Below, one piece after another: positions 33,540 to 42,472 of a DNA stretch of 44,874 nucleotides. The stretch covers positions 1-44,874 of the forward strand of contig QNFX01000015.1 in NCBI GenBank assembly GCA_003650125.1, written 5' to 3'. The stretch's first letter is position 1; the number at the start of each line of letters is the position of its first letter. This stretch comes from Campylobacterota bacterium (GTDB lineage Bacteria; Bdellovibrionota; Bacteriovoracia; Bacteriovoracales; Bacteriovoracaceae). Under the pieces are notes generated by a model, which searched no databases, was not told the origin of the DNA, and saw nothing but the letters and a program-made list of their open reading frames with translations. The position numbers and the translations under genes are program-made.

Positions 33540-34181
33540 CTAAGTTTCCAAAAGAATTTCGAGTTCGGGGTTACCTAATTCTTTACGAAGCACCTCACGG
33601 ACAAATAGTGCGATGGAATTTTGGATAGGAGCAGAAACTGGCCCATCCCAATTGATTGAAATAACTCCCTCCTCTAAGAGCTCTATTAATTCGACCTTAA
33701 AACCTATTATTTCTCTCAACACCACTTTTGTTTCTTTAATTTTTTCTATTTGAGAAAGATCATTCCAAATTCTAGGTTTTTCAGACCATTGCGTAGTACT
33801 TTCCATCACCTCATAAATTAACTGCCCTACCCAGCTATAAAATAGCTCTTCAGGGACTGTTTCTAGGAGAAACGCTGGTACATCGTTAACGTCTCTAAGG
33901 AAGTTTTCTATCTCTCTGAGGGAGATATAGGTCCAATCAGTGATTGCTTTACCCTTGAAAAACTCTATTAATACATCAACTAGACATTTTTGAAGTTCAG
34001 TCATCTTTAGCGGGGAAAAATAAATCTCCTTCATAATGCCATTTGAAGCAGTCCGCCAAAAAAACTCTAAAGAACCATCTCTAGTTGAAGTCTTTGATAA
34101 TTTTTCAACTTTTTGTAAGAATTTCAAATTATCTATTCGCTGGTGTATACGCTTTGAAAAAGTATTCAGTTTTTCCTCCAA
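33540..34181 (-). CDS. Hypothetical cytoplasmic protein
   Basis: 213 residues, soluble, mainly helical with acidic stretches; no signal peptide, membrane segment or motif that I recognise. It begins 23 bp from the divergent thiamine pyrophosphokinase gene, so the two promoters must overlap each other's 5' ends. It ends about 55 bp before the cytochrome c start on the same strand. The gene is accepted because of its length and normal codon use. Confidence 0.6.
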   Translation of the reverse strand: MEEKLNTFSKRIHQRIDNLKFLQKVEKLSKTSTRDGSLEFFWRTASNGIMKEIYFSPLKMTELQKCLVDVLIEFFKGKAITDWTYISLREIENFLRDVNDVPAFLLETVPEELFYSWVGQLIYEVMESTTQWSEKPRIWNDLSQIEKIKETKVVLREIIGFKVELIELLEEGVISINWDGPVSAPIQNSIALFVREVLRKELGNPELEILLET

Positions 34182-34204
34182 TGCGGGGTAAAGTATAAAA
34201 AAAT

Positions 34205-34825
34205 ATGGAAAAAGACCAATTTATCCAAAAATTAAAAGACTGCCCGGTAATTACTCTAATCGGTCCCTTGTTTAAAGGAGAGATGGAAAGATTAGACCAT
34301 CCCCATATATTTGTGGATCGTGGAATAATTTTTCAAAAGGATTTTCATCAGAAAAAGCAAAGTGGTTACTGGGATTTTAGTGTGGGCGATGGAGATTCGT
34401 CCCCATTAGAGTTGGATTTAACTTTAAATCCTGAAAAAAATTTTTCTGATTTAAGTTTTGCGCTCTCTTTACTACCAAAAAATTTAAAAAAGCTTAATCT
34501 GTTGGGCTTTCTCGGTGGAAGAAGAGATCATGAACTTATTAATCTAGGAGAGGTCCACCATTCCCTACTAAATAATACTCTCGAGGCAATTGTCTCCCTA
34601 GATGGGAAAATACTAGCGAAAAATGGAAATTTAGGGGTTAACATTGATGGTACTTTTAGCTTAATTGTCTTTAATGAGACGGAGATTAAATTAAGAGGAG
34701 AACTCAAATATCCTCTTTTAGAGTTTACTACCATAAGGCCTCTTTCTAGTCATGGCCTTAGCAATATTGGGTCAGGTCTTATAAATATAGAATCTAAAGG
34801 GCCCTATTTTATCTTTCTTCCCTGA
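34205..34825 (+). CDS. Thiamine pyrophosphokinase-like protein
   Basis: 206 residues. The central pattern matches thiamine diphosphokinase: FSVGDGDSSPLELDLTLNPE corresponds to GDxDS...K(D), FSDLSFALSLLP to the TDxxxAL helix, and LLGFLGGRRDHELINLGEVH to the GGRxDHxLAN motif. The C-terminal part (KLRGELKYPL, HGLSNIGSG) fits the thiamine-binding strand region with its SNE-like turn. It would make thiamine diphosphate, the cofactor of the transketolase in this window. The KD/TD motif is weakly conserved (NPEKNFSD), so activity needs proof. First of four plus-strand genes with short gaps. Confidence 0.78.
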   Translation: MEKDQFIQKLKDCPVITLIGPLFKGEMERLDHPHIFVDRGIIFQKDFHQKKQSGYWDFSVGDGDSSPLELDLTLNPEKNFSDLSFALSLLPKNLKKLNLLGFLGGRRDHELINLGEVHHSLLNNTLEAIVSLDGKILAKNGNLGVNIDGTFSLIVFNETEIKLRGELKYPLLEFTTIRPLSSHGLSNIGSGLINIESKGPYFIFLP

Positions 34826-34835
34826 GGCGGAGTTT

Positions 34836-35519
34836 ATGAAAAAGGTTCGCTACAATTTAGTTGATGAAATCAGAGGTCTTGCCATCATCTTGATGATTAT
34901 TTTCCATTTTTTTTACGATCTCAATATTTTAAGTTTTGTTAAAATTGATTTTGCTAAAGATCCTTTTTGGTGGGGTTTCCCACGAGTGATTGTTTTTTTA
35001 TTTTTTCTCTCAGTTGGCATAGGACTACCTCTGGCCCATACTCCTCAAATAAAATGGAATAAATTTTGGCAGCGATTTTTAAAAATATCAGGTTTTGCCC
35101 TTTTAATTACTCTCGTTACTTATTTTCTTTTCCCAGATCGATGGGTTTATTTTGGCACACTGCACAGTATAGCTGTGTGCAGTGTGCTGGCCTTACCCTT
35201 TTTAAAATTACCTAAGGTAGGTCTAATTATCTTTTTGGCACTGGCCATTCCTTCCACTTTTTTTAATTTAGATATCCCTTGGATTGCTCTCCATGACTTT
35301 TCCATGGATTACATCTCTCCTTTCCCCTGGTTTGGGGTGGTGGCCCTGGGAATTTTCTTTTTTCATCTAAAATTCCACCATCTTAACCTGAGCAAGTGGG
35401 GACTTGGCCCTTTACTTGGACCCCTTCGATATATGGGAAAACATTCTCTAGTAATCTACGTACTTCACCAACCTATTATTTTTGGAACATTATTCGCTCT
35501 TAGTAAGCTGATTTCTTGA
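34836..35519 (+). CDS. DUF1624 / HGSNAT-like membrane acyltransferase
   Basis: 227 residues with about six or seven membrane helices. The first helix pattern VDEIRGLAIILMIIFHFFYDL is the signature of the DUF1624 / heparan-alpha-glucosaminide N-acetyltransferase catalytic family (PF07786), whose histidine in helix 1 accepts or passes acetyl groups across the membrane. The conserved ISPFPWFGVVALGI and GKHSLVIYVLHQP segments are also present. Bacterial members probably acetylate extracytoplasmic sugars. ATG 10 bp after the preceding stop, so same transcript. A strong 10-bp hairpin lies inside the gene (35155-35187). Confidence 0.88.
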   Translation: MKKVRYNLVDEIRGLAIILMIIFHFFYDLNILSFVKIDFAKDPFWWGFPRVIVFLFFLSVGIGLPLAHTPQIKWNKFWQRFLKISGFALLITLVTYFLFPDRWVYFGTLHSIAVCSVLALPFLKLPKVGLIIFLALAIPSTFFNLDIPWIALHDFSMDYISPFPWFGVVALGIFFFHLKFHHLNLSKWGLGPLLGPLRYMGKHSLVIYVLHQPIIFGTLFALSKLIS

Positions 35520-35564
35520 TTTTTTGTACTTCTTTTAATTTTCATATGTTAGTCTCTGGCCGCT

Positions 35565-37178
35565 ATGAAAACCTCCTTTTTTACCAAATTTGAAAAGACT
35601 GTTGGTGGCCTTAAATTTGCAGTAACCATCATCTTAATTTTTAGTGCCTTTATGGTAGCTGGAACCTTTATAGAAAGTTCTGGCGGAGCTGATTTTGCCA
35701 ATCGATTGATTTATAAGAGATGGCCCTTTATGGGGATCCAATTTCTTATGTTTTTAAGTATTCTCTTTGCCGCCTTTTTAAGACTGCCTCCTAAAAAAAG
35801 GCTCTATGGTTTTTATGTTATTCACTCCGGCCTAATCCTTTTGGGAATCGGCTCTTTTATCACTTGGAATTCGGGCGTAGATGGAAGTATTGCTTTAACA
35901 CAAAATGATCCTAATCGCAGGGTTGAGTTAAATGAAGATATTATAAGCATCCACGATATGAATAACGGAACGGTCTATAATAAAATTCTACCCTACCGTG
36001 CCTTCCCGACTAAATTAAATGATGAAATTAAAGGTATTAAAGTAAAAGAATTTCTTCCCTTTAGCGAAAATAAACTCGATTGGAAAAAAACAAAGCAAAA
36101 ATATGCCTCTGCCAGCTACCTACTTTTTAACGATAATATGTCTCAGGATTTTACGCTCTCTCTTCACCCTCAGGCCAAAGAGTTTCAGTCCACTTTGAAA
36201 ATGGGAAAATTAAATCTTCATTTTCTACCATCGGCCTTAGGAAGATGTTTTGCGAAACCCTCAAAGTCCAAGCTTATTATCTGGAATATTGAAACTAAAA
36301 CTTGTTTTACTCCGGAAGAAAAAAAGGTCCCCTTAAAGAAAACTAAAAAAGGAAGTCGCTTTTTGGCCTTACCAACCAAAGTTACTGGCAGTGATACAAT
36401 CATTTCTTTTTTTCCTGATTTTTCTCCCATTCCTTTAGATGAAAAGCTCCAGGCCAATAGAAACTCTCCCTATAGAATTTTAAGCAAACAATTATTTGAG
36501 GAAAAACCCCATCTGTTTTTATTTGGTAACAAACTATCTTATTATGCCGATGGTGCGTGGGAGAGCGAGGATATGGGAGATGGAGCTGTCTCTCTTCCCT
36601 GGATGGGCTTTGAATTAAAATTAATCAAACACACTACTGATGAAATTCCTATTTTTGTTCCCTATTTTACAACTCCCATTCAAAAAGGTGGAAAGCTAGA
36701 AAAAGGCGGACAAAAGGCCGTACTAGTTGAGTATGCCGGAGAAGAGTATTGGGTGACAGACAAGGCCCCAGTAACCTTGCTGGCCGGAGATAAAAAGATG
36801 ATGCTTAATGTGGGAAAATCATCCTTTTTACTGCCCTTTGAATTCACCCTAACCAGGTTTAAAATGGATACGAATCCTGGCACGATGGATCCTGCCAGCT
36901 ATGAAAGTTTTGTCCGCCTTTTCACTCCAGATGGCCCCTCCCCCCATCATATCTATATGAATAATCCTCTGAAACATTCAGGGTTTACTTTTTATCAGGC
37001 CTCTTATTTCCAAGATAATAATGGAGGTTATGGTACTGTACTTTCAGTAAATATTGATCCCGGAAGAACTTTGAAATATCTCGGTTCTCTTTTGGTTATC
37101 CTAGGTTCTATTTGGCATTTTGTTATTCGCAGCGAGTTTTTTTCTCGAAGACGTAAACTTGCAGGAGTCCACGTATGA
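35565..37178 (+). CDS. resB: Cytochrome c biogenesis protein ResB (CcsB)
   Basis: 537 residues. Three N-terminal membrane helices (about 17-36, 55-70, 80-100), a large periplasmic domain (100-510), and a C-terminal helix (LGSLLVILGSIWHFVI). Hallmarks are LKFAVTIILIFSAFMVAGTFIES, FYVIHSGLILLGIGSFI with a heme-route histidine, and the C-terminal MNNPLKHSGFTFYQASYFQD. ResB and CcsA form the System II heme export and cytochrome c synthetase. It overlaps ccsA by ATGA, so the two are made together. Confidence 0.93.
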   Translation: MKTSFFTKFEKTVGGLKFAVTIILIFSAFMVAGTFIESSGGADFANRLIYKRWPFMGIQFLMFLSILFAAFLRLPPKKRLYGFYVIHSGLILLGIGSFITWNSGVDGSIALTQNDPNRRVELNEDIISIHDMNNGTVYNKILPYRAFPTKLNDEIKGIKVKEFLPFSENKLDWKKTKQKYASASYLLFNDNMSQDFTLSLHPQAKEFQSTLKMGKLNLHFLPSALGRCFAKPSKSKLIIWNIETKTCFTPEEKKVPLKKTKKGSRFLALPTKVTGSDTIISFFPDFSPIPLDEKLQANRNSPYRILSKQLFEEKPHLFLFGNKLSYYADGAWESEDMGDGAVSLPWMGFELKLIKHTTDEIPIFVPYFTTPIQKGGKLEKGGQKAVLVEYAGEEYWVTDKAPVTLLAGDKKMMLNVGKSSFLLPFEFTLTRFKMDTNPGTMDPASYESFVRLFTPDGPSPHHIYMNNPLKHSGFTFYQASYFQDNNGGYGTVLSVNIDPGRTLKYLGSLLVILGSIWHFVIRSEFFSRRRKLAGVHV

Positions 37179-38683
37179 AATTTTTAGCATTCCTTACCCT
37201 TTTTATAGCTAATATTGCTTTTGGGGCCAATACATTTTTTTGTAACCCAGAGCTTGAGGCACTGCCGATACTAGATGGGGGAAGGCTAAAACCTCTTTAT
37301 GTTACAGCAGAAGATTCCATTAAATTTCTCGCTGGTAAGAAGAAAGTTGATGGATTAACCCGAACTCAGATCTATTGTCTCTTGAGCTTAAAATCCTTAG
37401 TCCCTATGAAAGACTTTGATATATCTCGTAAAATTGAACATGTTAAAGTGATAGAGCTTTTAGGAAACACTTCCCTCACCTATTCACAGTTAAAGGAAAA
37501 TTCTAAAGAAATTAGAATGGAGTATTTTAAAAACAAGGATAAGAGCTCCTATAAAAATGCCCTAGAGAAAATCCTACGCCAAATTACTCTCTACAATAAG
37601 ATAACTAGTGGAGAACACTGGCAGCTTCCTAAAAATGTAGAGGGAAAATTCGAGTGGATGCCCTTTGGTTCCTATTTTTCTGAAAAAGATTTTAATATGG
37701 GGCCAGAGTTAGTTTATGACATCCTCCTTAAAGCAAAAAAAGACTTCATTTCTTCAAATGGAGATAAATATCTTTTTGAGCTTAAATTTTTAAAATGGAA
37801 TCTACCTTCCTGGGCCTTATTAAGTACTGCTTTAGCGCTCATAAGCTTAGTGCTTTTTAAAAAGGTGGGAGTCGGTCTAACTCTTTCGGCCTTCACTTTT
37901 TTAATACAAATAATTCTTATGGCGGGAAGAACCTATATCTCAGAGCGGGCCCCAGTTACCAATATGTATGAGACGGTGATGTTTTCCGGCTTTGGATCTC
38001 TCTTTTTAGGGGGGATTATCGGCTGGTTTTTGAAAGAGAAAATTTATCTCTACCTCGGACTTGGGTACAATATGCTAACCCTTTTAATGATGAACTTTGC
38101 CACAGGATTAATTTCTGCCTCAATCTCCCCTTTGGTACCAGTACTTAGAGATAATTTCTGGCTCAGTACTCATGTTACTAGTGTAGTTTTATCCTATGGC
38201 GCCCTGGCCCTCAGTTGGATTCTGGCCAATACCACTCTAATTAAAAAGGCCTTTTTTACTCTCTCGTCTAAAGAAGAAGTCTACTATTCTAAAATTATTT
38301 ACAACTGTCTTAAGTTTGGCACTGTCACCTTATTTTTTGGTATTATGCTAGGTGGAGTTTGGGCCGATTACTCTTGGGGAAGATTTTGGGGTTGGGATCC
38401 TAAGGAAACTTGGAGTTTAATTGTCTTTTGTATTTACATGGCCATCCTGCATGGAAAATATACTTCCTGGATCCCTAATAAAGTTTTCATTCCCCTTGTG
38501 GCCTTGGCCTTTTTAAGTGTCATGATGGCCTGGTTTGGAGTGAACTATATCTTAGCAGCGGGACTACATTCCTATGGTTTTAGCCAGGGTGGTGCCTTAT
38601 TTTTAGGGATATTCTTTCTCGTTCAAATTTTATTGCTAGTGATTACTACACTGAAGACTAAATTATTTAAATTCAGTAATTAG
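37175..38683 (+). CDS. ccsA: Cytochrome c biogenesis protein CcsA (ResC)
   Basis: 502 residues: a signal-like N-terminus, about 180 periplasmic residues that include an LPILDGGRLKPLYVTAEDSI motif seen in long CcsA proteins, then seven or eight membrane helices with the tryptophan-rich WWD heme-handling loop GGVWADYSWGRFWGWDPKETW (near residue 400) and conserved histidines in TNMYETVMFSGF-flanked and STHVTSVV segments. Together with ResB it brings heme to the periplasm and attaches it to CxxCH cysteines. It would mature the cytochromes c in this window. It overlaps exbD tail to tail by 21 bp. Confidence 0.95.
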   Translation: MKFLAFLTLFIANIAFGANTFFCNPELEALPILDGGRLKPLYVTAEDSIKFLAGKKKVDGLTRTQIYCLLSLKSLVPMKDFDISRKIEHVKVIELLGNTSLTYSQLKENSKEIRMEYFKNKDKSSYKNALEKILRQITLYNKITSGEHWQLPKNVEGKFEWMPFGSYFSEKDFNMGPELVYDILLKAKKDFISSNGDKYLFELKFLKWNLPSWALLSTALALISLVLFKKVGVGLTLSAFTFLIQIILMAGRTYISERAPVTNMYETVMFSGFGSLFLGGIIGWFLKEKIYLYLGLGYNMLTLLMMNFATGLISASISPLVPVLRDNFWLSTHVTSVVLSYGALALSWILANTTLIKKAFFTLSSKEEVYYSKIIYNCLKFGTVTLFFGIMLGGVWADYSWGRFWGWDPKETWSLIVFCIYMAILHGKYTSWIPNKVFIPLVALAFLSVMMAWFGVNYILAAGLHSYGFSQGGALFLGIFFLVQILLLVITTLKTKLFKFSN

Positions 38684-39058
38684 CGAGAGGTTGGAAAGGT
38701 TATATTGCTGCAAAATAGATAGAACTTTTACTACTCGATCATAAACTACGGCCTTATCAATTCTTAGATCTACGGGAATGGCCGGATCAGATATATTTTT
38801 ACAATACTCAGTAAACTCATCCAAAGTTGTTTTTTTACTATTGATGGCAAAACCATCTTTAGTTAGCTCCAGCAAAACATTTTTTGGTGCCTTGCCAGGT
38901 TTAGGAGTTCCCTCTGCGGTAGGAAGCTGAAGATTAAGTAGGGCCTCATTTTTTTTAAACACTGAGGTTACTATAAAGAAGATAATTAAAAGGAACATAA
39001 CGTCCATTAAAGGCGTCAGATCAGGAGTTAAATCCTCTCTCTGTCTTCTTCTTTTCAT
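38663..39058 (-). CDS. ExbD/TolR-family biopolymer transport protein
   Basis: 131 residues: a short cytoplasmic start, one membrane helix with the essential aspartate (TPLMDVMFLLIIFFIVTS, Asp in PLMD) and a periplasmic domain. It is the standard ExbD/TolR fold that uses proton flow with the ExbB partner to energise TonB- or Tol-type work at the envelope. The ATG overlaps the exbB-like stop by 4 bp. TolA/TolB/Pal or TonB genes are absent here, so the exact assignment to Tol, Exb or a third motor stays open. Confidence 0.9.
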   Translation of the reverse strand: MKRRRQREDLTPDLTPLMDVMFLLIIFFIVTSVFKKNEALLNLQLPTAEGTPKPGKAPKNVLLELTKDGFAINSKKTTLDEFTEYCKNISDPAIPVDLRIDKAVVYDRVVKVLSILQQYNLSNLSLITEFK

Positions 39059-39591
39059 TTTATAGGCCCTTTAACATATAACCTCAAAAGGGCCTCCTCA
39101 AGTTTAACTTCGTAGGAGTTGAGCCATCCAATAAGGTAGTTATAAGAGACAAAGTGAGGAATCGCTACCAGCAGTCCTCCAATAGTTGTAATTAGTGCCA
39201 TGGAAATCCCTCCGGCAAAAATACTGGGATCTTTAAGTCCATGTTCGGCGATAGATTGAAAAGCAGATAAGACTCCCATAACCGTCCCTAAAAGGCCGAG
39301 CAGTGGAGAGATTGTGGCGATAATCTTAACTGTGTTTAGACCCCGCTCCAATCGATGTCCCGTTGAATAGACCTGATCTTTTACCAACTCCAAAAGTGCG
39401 GATTCATCGGAAATATCCGAAGTATTCTCCCCGATCTTTTTAAGAATATTTACCGCATTGGATTCAATATGATTTTTTTCCACATTAAAATAAAAAATCT
39501 TCCAAATGATAATGGACATCCCAATCGTACTCATCAAGAGCAAAACATACATTATGGGGCCACCGCTAGAAACGTAAGAAAATATATTCAT
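39055..39591 (-). CDS. MotA/TolQ/ExbB-family proton-channel protein
   Basis: 178 residues with three membrane helices: SGGPIMYVLLLMSTIGMSIIIWKIF at the N-terminus, then LERGLNTVKIIATISPLLGLLGTVMGVLSAF and ISMALITTIGGLLVAIPHFVSYNYL, the two conserved channel helices with LGTVMG and A-L-T-T-x-G-L motifs. It pairs with the ExbD-like protein directly downstream. Ribosome site AGGGAAG; a TATAAT -10 lies at 39622-39627. Confidence 0.92.
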   Translation of the reverse strand: MNIFSYVSSGGPIMYVLLLMSTIGMSIIIWKIFYFNVEKNHIESNAVNILKKIGENTSDISDESALLELVKDQVYSTGHRLERGLNTVKIIATISPLLGLLGTVMGVLSAFQSIAEHGLKDPSIFAGGISMALITTIGGLLVAIPHFVSYNYLIGWLNSYEVKLEEALLRLYVKGPIK

Positions 39592-39621
39592 AAAACTTCC
39601 CTGTTTTATTAACTAGATAAA

Positions 39622-39645
39622 ATTATATCGGCCCAAAATTTGGGC
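39622..39645 (-). promoter_or_regulatory. Promoter -10 and flanking palindrome upstream of the exbB-like gene
   Basis: Minus strand TATAAT (39622-39627), about 30 bases before the ATG, with a 7-bp palindrome GCCCAAA-A-TTTGGGC (39631-39645) ending 3 bases upstream of it, in the spacer region of the promoter. The palindrome could be an operator or simply the base of a hairpin; no good -35 is seen. Confidence 0.4.
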
Positions 39646-39651
39646 GAAAGG

Positions 39652-39691
39652 CGGAAAAAAATTTAGGAAAATGGGAGAGGGAACCTCTCCC
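39652..39691 (-). terminator. Terminator-like hairpin after the HiPIP gene
   Basis: Minus strand GGGAGAGG-TTC-CCTCTCCC (39673-39691), 8-bp stem with a 3-base loop, 9 bases after the stop, followed by ATTTTCC and later a run of seven T residues (39652-39661 region). The T-tract is displaced, so efficiency is uncertain. Confidence 0.6.
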
Positions 39692-39700
39692 CTATTTGGG

Positions 39701-40135
39701 CTATACGCCTAGAGCAGATTTAACTTTTGACTTTTTAATGGCCCAAACACGACACCAGCCAGTTTTATAGACAAATCTGCCGTCTTTTTTACCAGTGGCC
39801 AGAACCATAGCACAAGTACCGTATCCATCCTTTTCGGCCTTTTTGTACTGAGTACAATTGGCACACATTGGAGAATATCCTTCAGGTAATTTAGCACCTT
39901 TATGTTTTGCAACTTCTTTATTTATTTTTTCAACATGCTTACCATGTTTCTTTTTAGATTTATCATCTGCTTTTTCTGCGTCCCAGGCATGTAGATAACC
40001 TTGCTTATTGACTGCAGAGTCATCTCTAACAAATGCCCAGGCCTTATTCAAAAGACCCGTGGCCTTAGAGAAAACAGCTACTGAAAAAATACTCATGGCA
40101 GAGTTTTTAAAGAAATTTCTTCTATTTAACTTCAT
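39701..40135 (-). CDS. High-potential iron-sulfur protein, Tat-exported
   Basis: 144 residues. The twin-arginine signal is NRRNFFKNSAMSIF, followed by a hydrophobic segment to about residue 30. The C-terminal half carries the four HiPIP cysteines: Cys91 and Cys94 in MCANCTQYKK, Cys108 in GYGTCAM and Cys128 in YKTGWCRVW. It would bind one 4Fe-4S cluster and transfer electrons in the periplasm. A lysine/histidine-rich stretch (55-82) precedes the cluster domain. Single gene with its own hairpin after it, close to the ExbB/ExbD pair and ResB/CcsA. Confidence 0.9.
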   Translation of the reverse strand: MKLNRRNFFKNSAMSIFSVAVFSKATGLLNKAWAFVRDDSAVNKQGYLHAWDAEKADDKSKKKHGKHVEKINKEVAKHKGAKLPEGYSPMCANCTQYKKAEKDGYGTCAMVLATGKKDGRFVYKTGWCRVWAIKKSKVKSALGV

Positions 40136-40235
40136 CGTACTTCCTTTTAAAGATTTAATTATTTGTTAATAATACAATGAAACAGTAATTAGCAATTACT
40201 TTTATTGGCCGAGCAAGCAAATTAATTTTTGATTA

Positions 40236-40274
40236 TATTAAGAAAAGTTTTAGGGCCCAAATTTTGGGCCCTAA
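40236..40274 (-). terminator. Intrinsic terminator of fusA
   Basis: Minus strand stem TTAGGGCCCA ... TGGGCCCTAA with a short AT loop, 4 bases after the EF-G stop, followed by AAAACTTTTCTT. It is one of three terminators in the window built on a GGGCC core. Confidence 0.7.
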
Positions 40275-40278
40275 GGAA

Positions 40279-42432
40279 TTATTCGTTGGAAAGCTTTTCA
40301 GCTCTTTCTTTCATAACTTTTTCAGAGATATTTTTTGGACATTCTGAGTACCTAGCAAATTCCATAGTATAGGTTGCCTTACCAGCAGACATTGATCTTA
40401 GCACACTGGAATAACCAAACATTTCAGAAAGAGGGACTTCGGCGTTCACAGTTATCTCTCCACTCGCATCAGTCTCAGATCCTTGGATCATCCCTCTTCG
40501 TGAGGAAAGGTCACCAATAACTGAACCTTGGTACTCATCTGGAGTTACAACTTCAACTTTCATAACAGGCTCTAAAAGAGCTGGAGTGGCGTTTTTAACC
40601 CCTTGTCTCATCGCTTGTCTAGCGGCCGTTCTAAAGGCCAGGTCACTAGAGTCAACGTCGTGATAACGACCATCTTTTAAAAAGACTTCACAGTTAATAA
40701 GAGGGAAGGCCGCAAGTGGACCTTTATCCATTACGTCTTCAAAACCTTTTTCACAGGCACCAATATATTCAGAAGGAATAGATCCACCTTTAATTTGGTT
40801 ATGGAATCTAAAGATTTGATCTTCGTTTTCTTTATTTTCTTCAGTTAGAGGCCTTAGTATCCCCACTACCTGACCAAACTGACCAGCACCACCTGTTTGT
40901 TTTTTGTGGGTGTAATCAAATTTAGTTTCAGTTGAAATAGTTTCTCTATAGTTAACCTGAGGCGCCCCAACTTCAACTTCGCATCCGTATTCACGCTTTA
41001 GTCTTTCAACGTAAATTTCCAGGTGAAGCTCACCCATACCGGCGATTCTCGTTTCCCCAGACTCTTCATCAGTAAATACATGGAAGGTAGGATCTTCTTT
41101 AAGAAATCGTTGTAGTCCTTTAGACATCTTGGCCAGATCGTTTTTATCTTTAGCAGATACCGAGAGTTCAATAACTGGAATTGGTACGTGAATACCTTCA
41201 CAAGAGATATCTAGGAGTTTGTCGTCACCTACAAAGGTATCTCCGGAAGCACAATCAACACCTACTAGGGCGATAATATCTCCAGCGTGTGCTTCTTCGA
41301 TATTGTCTCTATCGTTTGAGTTCATTCGAACCATTCGACCAATTCTAATTTTTTTCTTGGTTCTGGTATTGTAAACAGTTTCACCCTTATTAAGGGTCCC
41401 TTGATAAATTCTGGTATATGTAAGCTGGCCGAACTGCTCATCAGTAATTTTAAAGGCCATCATCACTAGAGGTTCTTTTGGGTCTGGCTCAAGAATAACA
41501 GACTCGTGAGTATCGTTATTAACCGCAACAGGTTTAACAGCTTCTAGTGGCGATGGAAGATATCTGGTAACGGCATCTAGAAGAGGTTGAACCCCTTTGT
41601 TTTTAAAAGCTGATCCCATATATACGGGAGTTAGGGCCAGTGAGTTAACTCCTGCTTTAACCGCTCTGTGAATCTCTTCTTCAGAAAGCTCTTCACCTTC
41701 AAGGAATTTTTCCATTACATCATCATCAAATTCAGAAACGGCATCAAGCATGATTTCTCTTTGCTCTTCCATTTGTTCTACAAGTTCTGCTGGACAATCT
41801 TCAGTTCTAACGATTTCACCGTTATCGCCATCAAAGTAGTAGGCCTTCTTAGTGATAAGATCTACAACACCTACAAAATTTTCTTCAGCGCCAATTGGAA
41901 TTTGCATTAAAACTGCATTGTGATTTAATTTTTCTCGAAGGGCACCGGCACCATTAAAAGCGTTGGCCCCCATTCTATCCATTTTATTTAGGAAACAAAG
42001 TCTTGGAACTTTATATCTTTTCATCTGTCTATCAACAGTGATTGATTGAGACTGAACTCCGGCAACTGAACAAAGAACTAAGATAGCTCCGTCTAAAACC
42101 CTAAGTGATCTTTCAACCTCAACAGTAAAGTCAACGTGACCTGGAGTATCGATGATGTTTACACGAACATCTTTATCAATACCTTTAGCATAAGTTACAC
42201 CTTTTCCACTCATACCATCCCACGTAACGGTGGTTGCAGCTGAAGTAATAGTAATCCCTTTTTCTTTTTCCAGCTCCATATGGTCCATCTTCGCACCATC
42301 ACCGCCACCCCTTACGTCTTCAATTTTATGAATCATATCGCAATAAAATAAGATCCTTTCAGTAAGTGTAGTTTTCCCAGAGTCGATGTGGGCGGAAATT
42401 CCGATATTTCTTGTTTTTGCCATCAATTTCAT
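40279..42432 (-). CDS. fusA: Translation elongation factor G (mitochondrial/spd-type)
   Basis: 717 residues, complete five-domain EF-G. GTPase motifs: AHIDSGKTTLTERIL (G1), DTPGHVDFT (G3) and NKMDRMG (G4); the domain IV motif QTGGAGQFGQV and the C-terminal SEMFGYSSVLRSMS block are conserved. The serine in HIDSGKTT (not HIDAGKTT) and the small insertion in the WDGMSGKGVTYAKG loop point to the mitochondrial-EFG1/spd-type group found in spirochaetes, planctomycetes and delta-related bacteria. It drives ribosome translocation. It stands alone, not in a str operon (no rpsL, rpsG, tuf). Ribosome site AGGAG 8 bases before the ATG. Confidence 0.97.
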   Translation of the reverse strand: MKLMAKTRNIGISAHIDSGKTTLTERILFYCDMIHKIEDVRGGGDGAKMDHMELEKEKGITITSAATTVTWDGMSGKGVTYAKGIDKDVRVNIIDTPGHVDFTVEVERSLRVLDGAILVLCSVAGVQSQSITVDRQMKRYKVPRLCFLNKMDRMGANAFNGAGALREKLNHNAVLMQIPIGAEENFVGVVDLITKKAYYFDGDNGEIVRTEDCPAELVEQMEEQREIMLDAVSEFDDDVMEKFLEGEELSEEEIHRAVKAGVNSLALTPVYMGSAFKNKGVQPLLDAVTRYLPSPLEAVKPVAVNNDTHESVILEPDPKEPLVMMAFKITDEQFGQLTYTRIYQGTLNKGETVYNTRTKKKIRIGRMVRMNSNDRDNIEEAHAGDIIALVGVDCASGDTFVGDDKLLDISCEGIHVPIPVIELSVSAKDKNDLAKMSKGLQRFLKEDPTFHVFTDEESGETRIAGMGELHLEIYVERLKREYGCEVEVGAPQVNYRETISTETKFDYTHKKQTGGAGQFGQVVGILRPLTEENKENEDQIFRFHNQIKGGSIPSEYIGACEKGFEDVMDKGPLAAFPLINCEVFLKDGRYHDVDSSDLAFRTAARQAMRQGVKNATPALLEPVMKVEVVTPDEYQGSVIGDLSSRRGMIQGSETDASGEITVNAEVPLSEMFGYSSVLRSMSAGKATYTMEFARYSECPKNISEKVMKERAEKLSNE

Positions 42433-42472
42433 GACTTAATCTCCTAATAATAATAAGGCTTTAAAGTGTCGC

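Noticed and set aside
40279-42432. fusA as part of a str operon or as a fusidic-acid-type duplicate
   Set aside because: Own promoter and terminator, no rpsL/rpsG/tuf nearby; nothing in the sequence indicates a resistance role.
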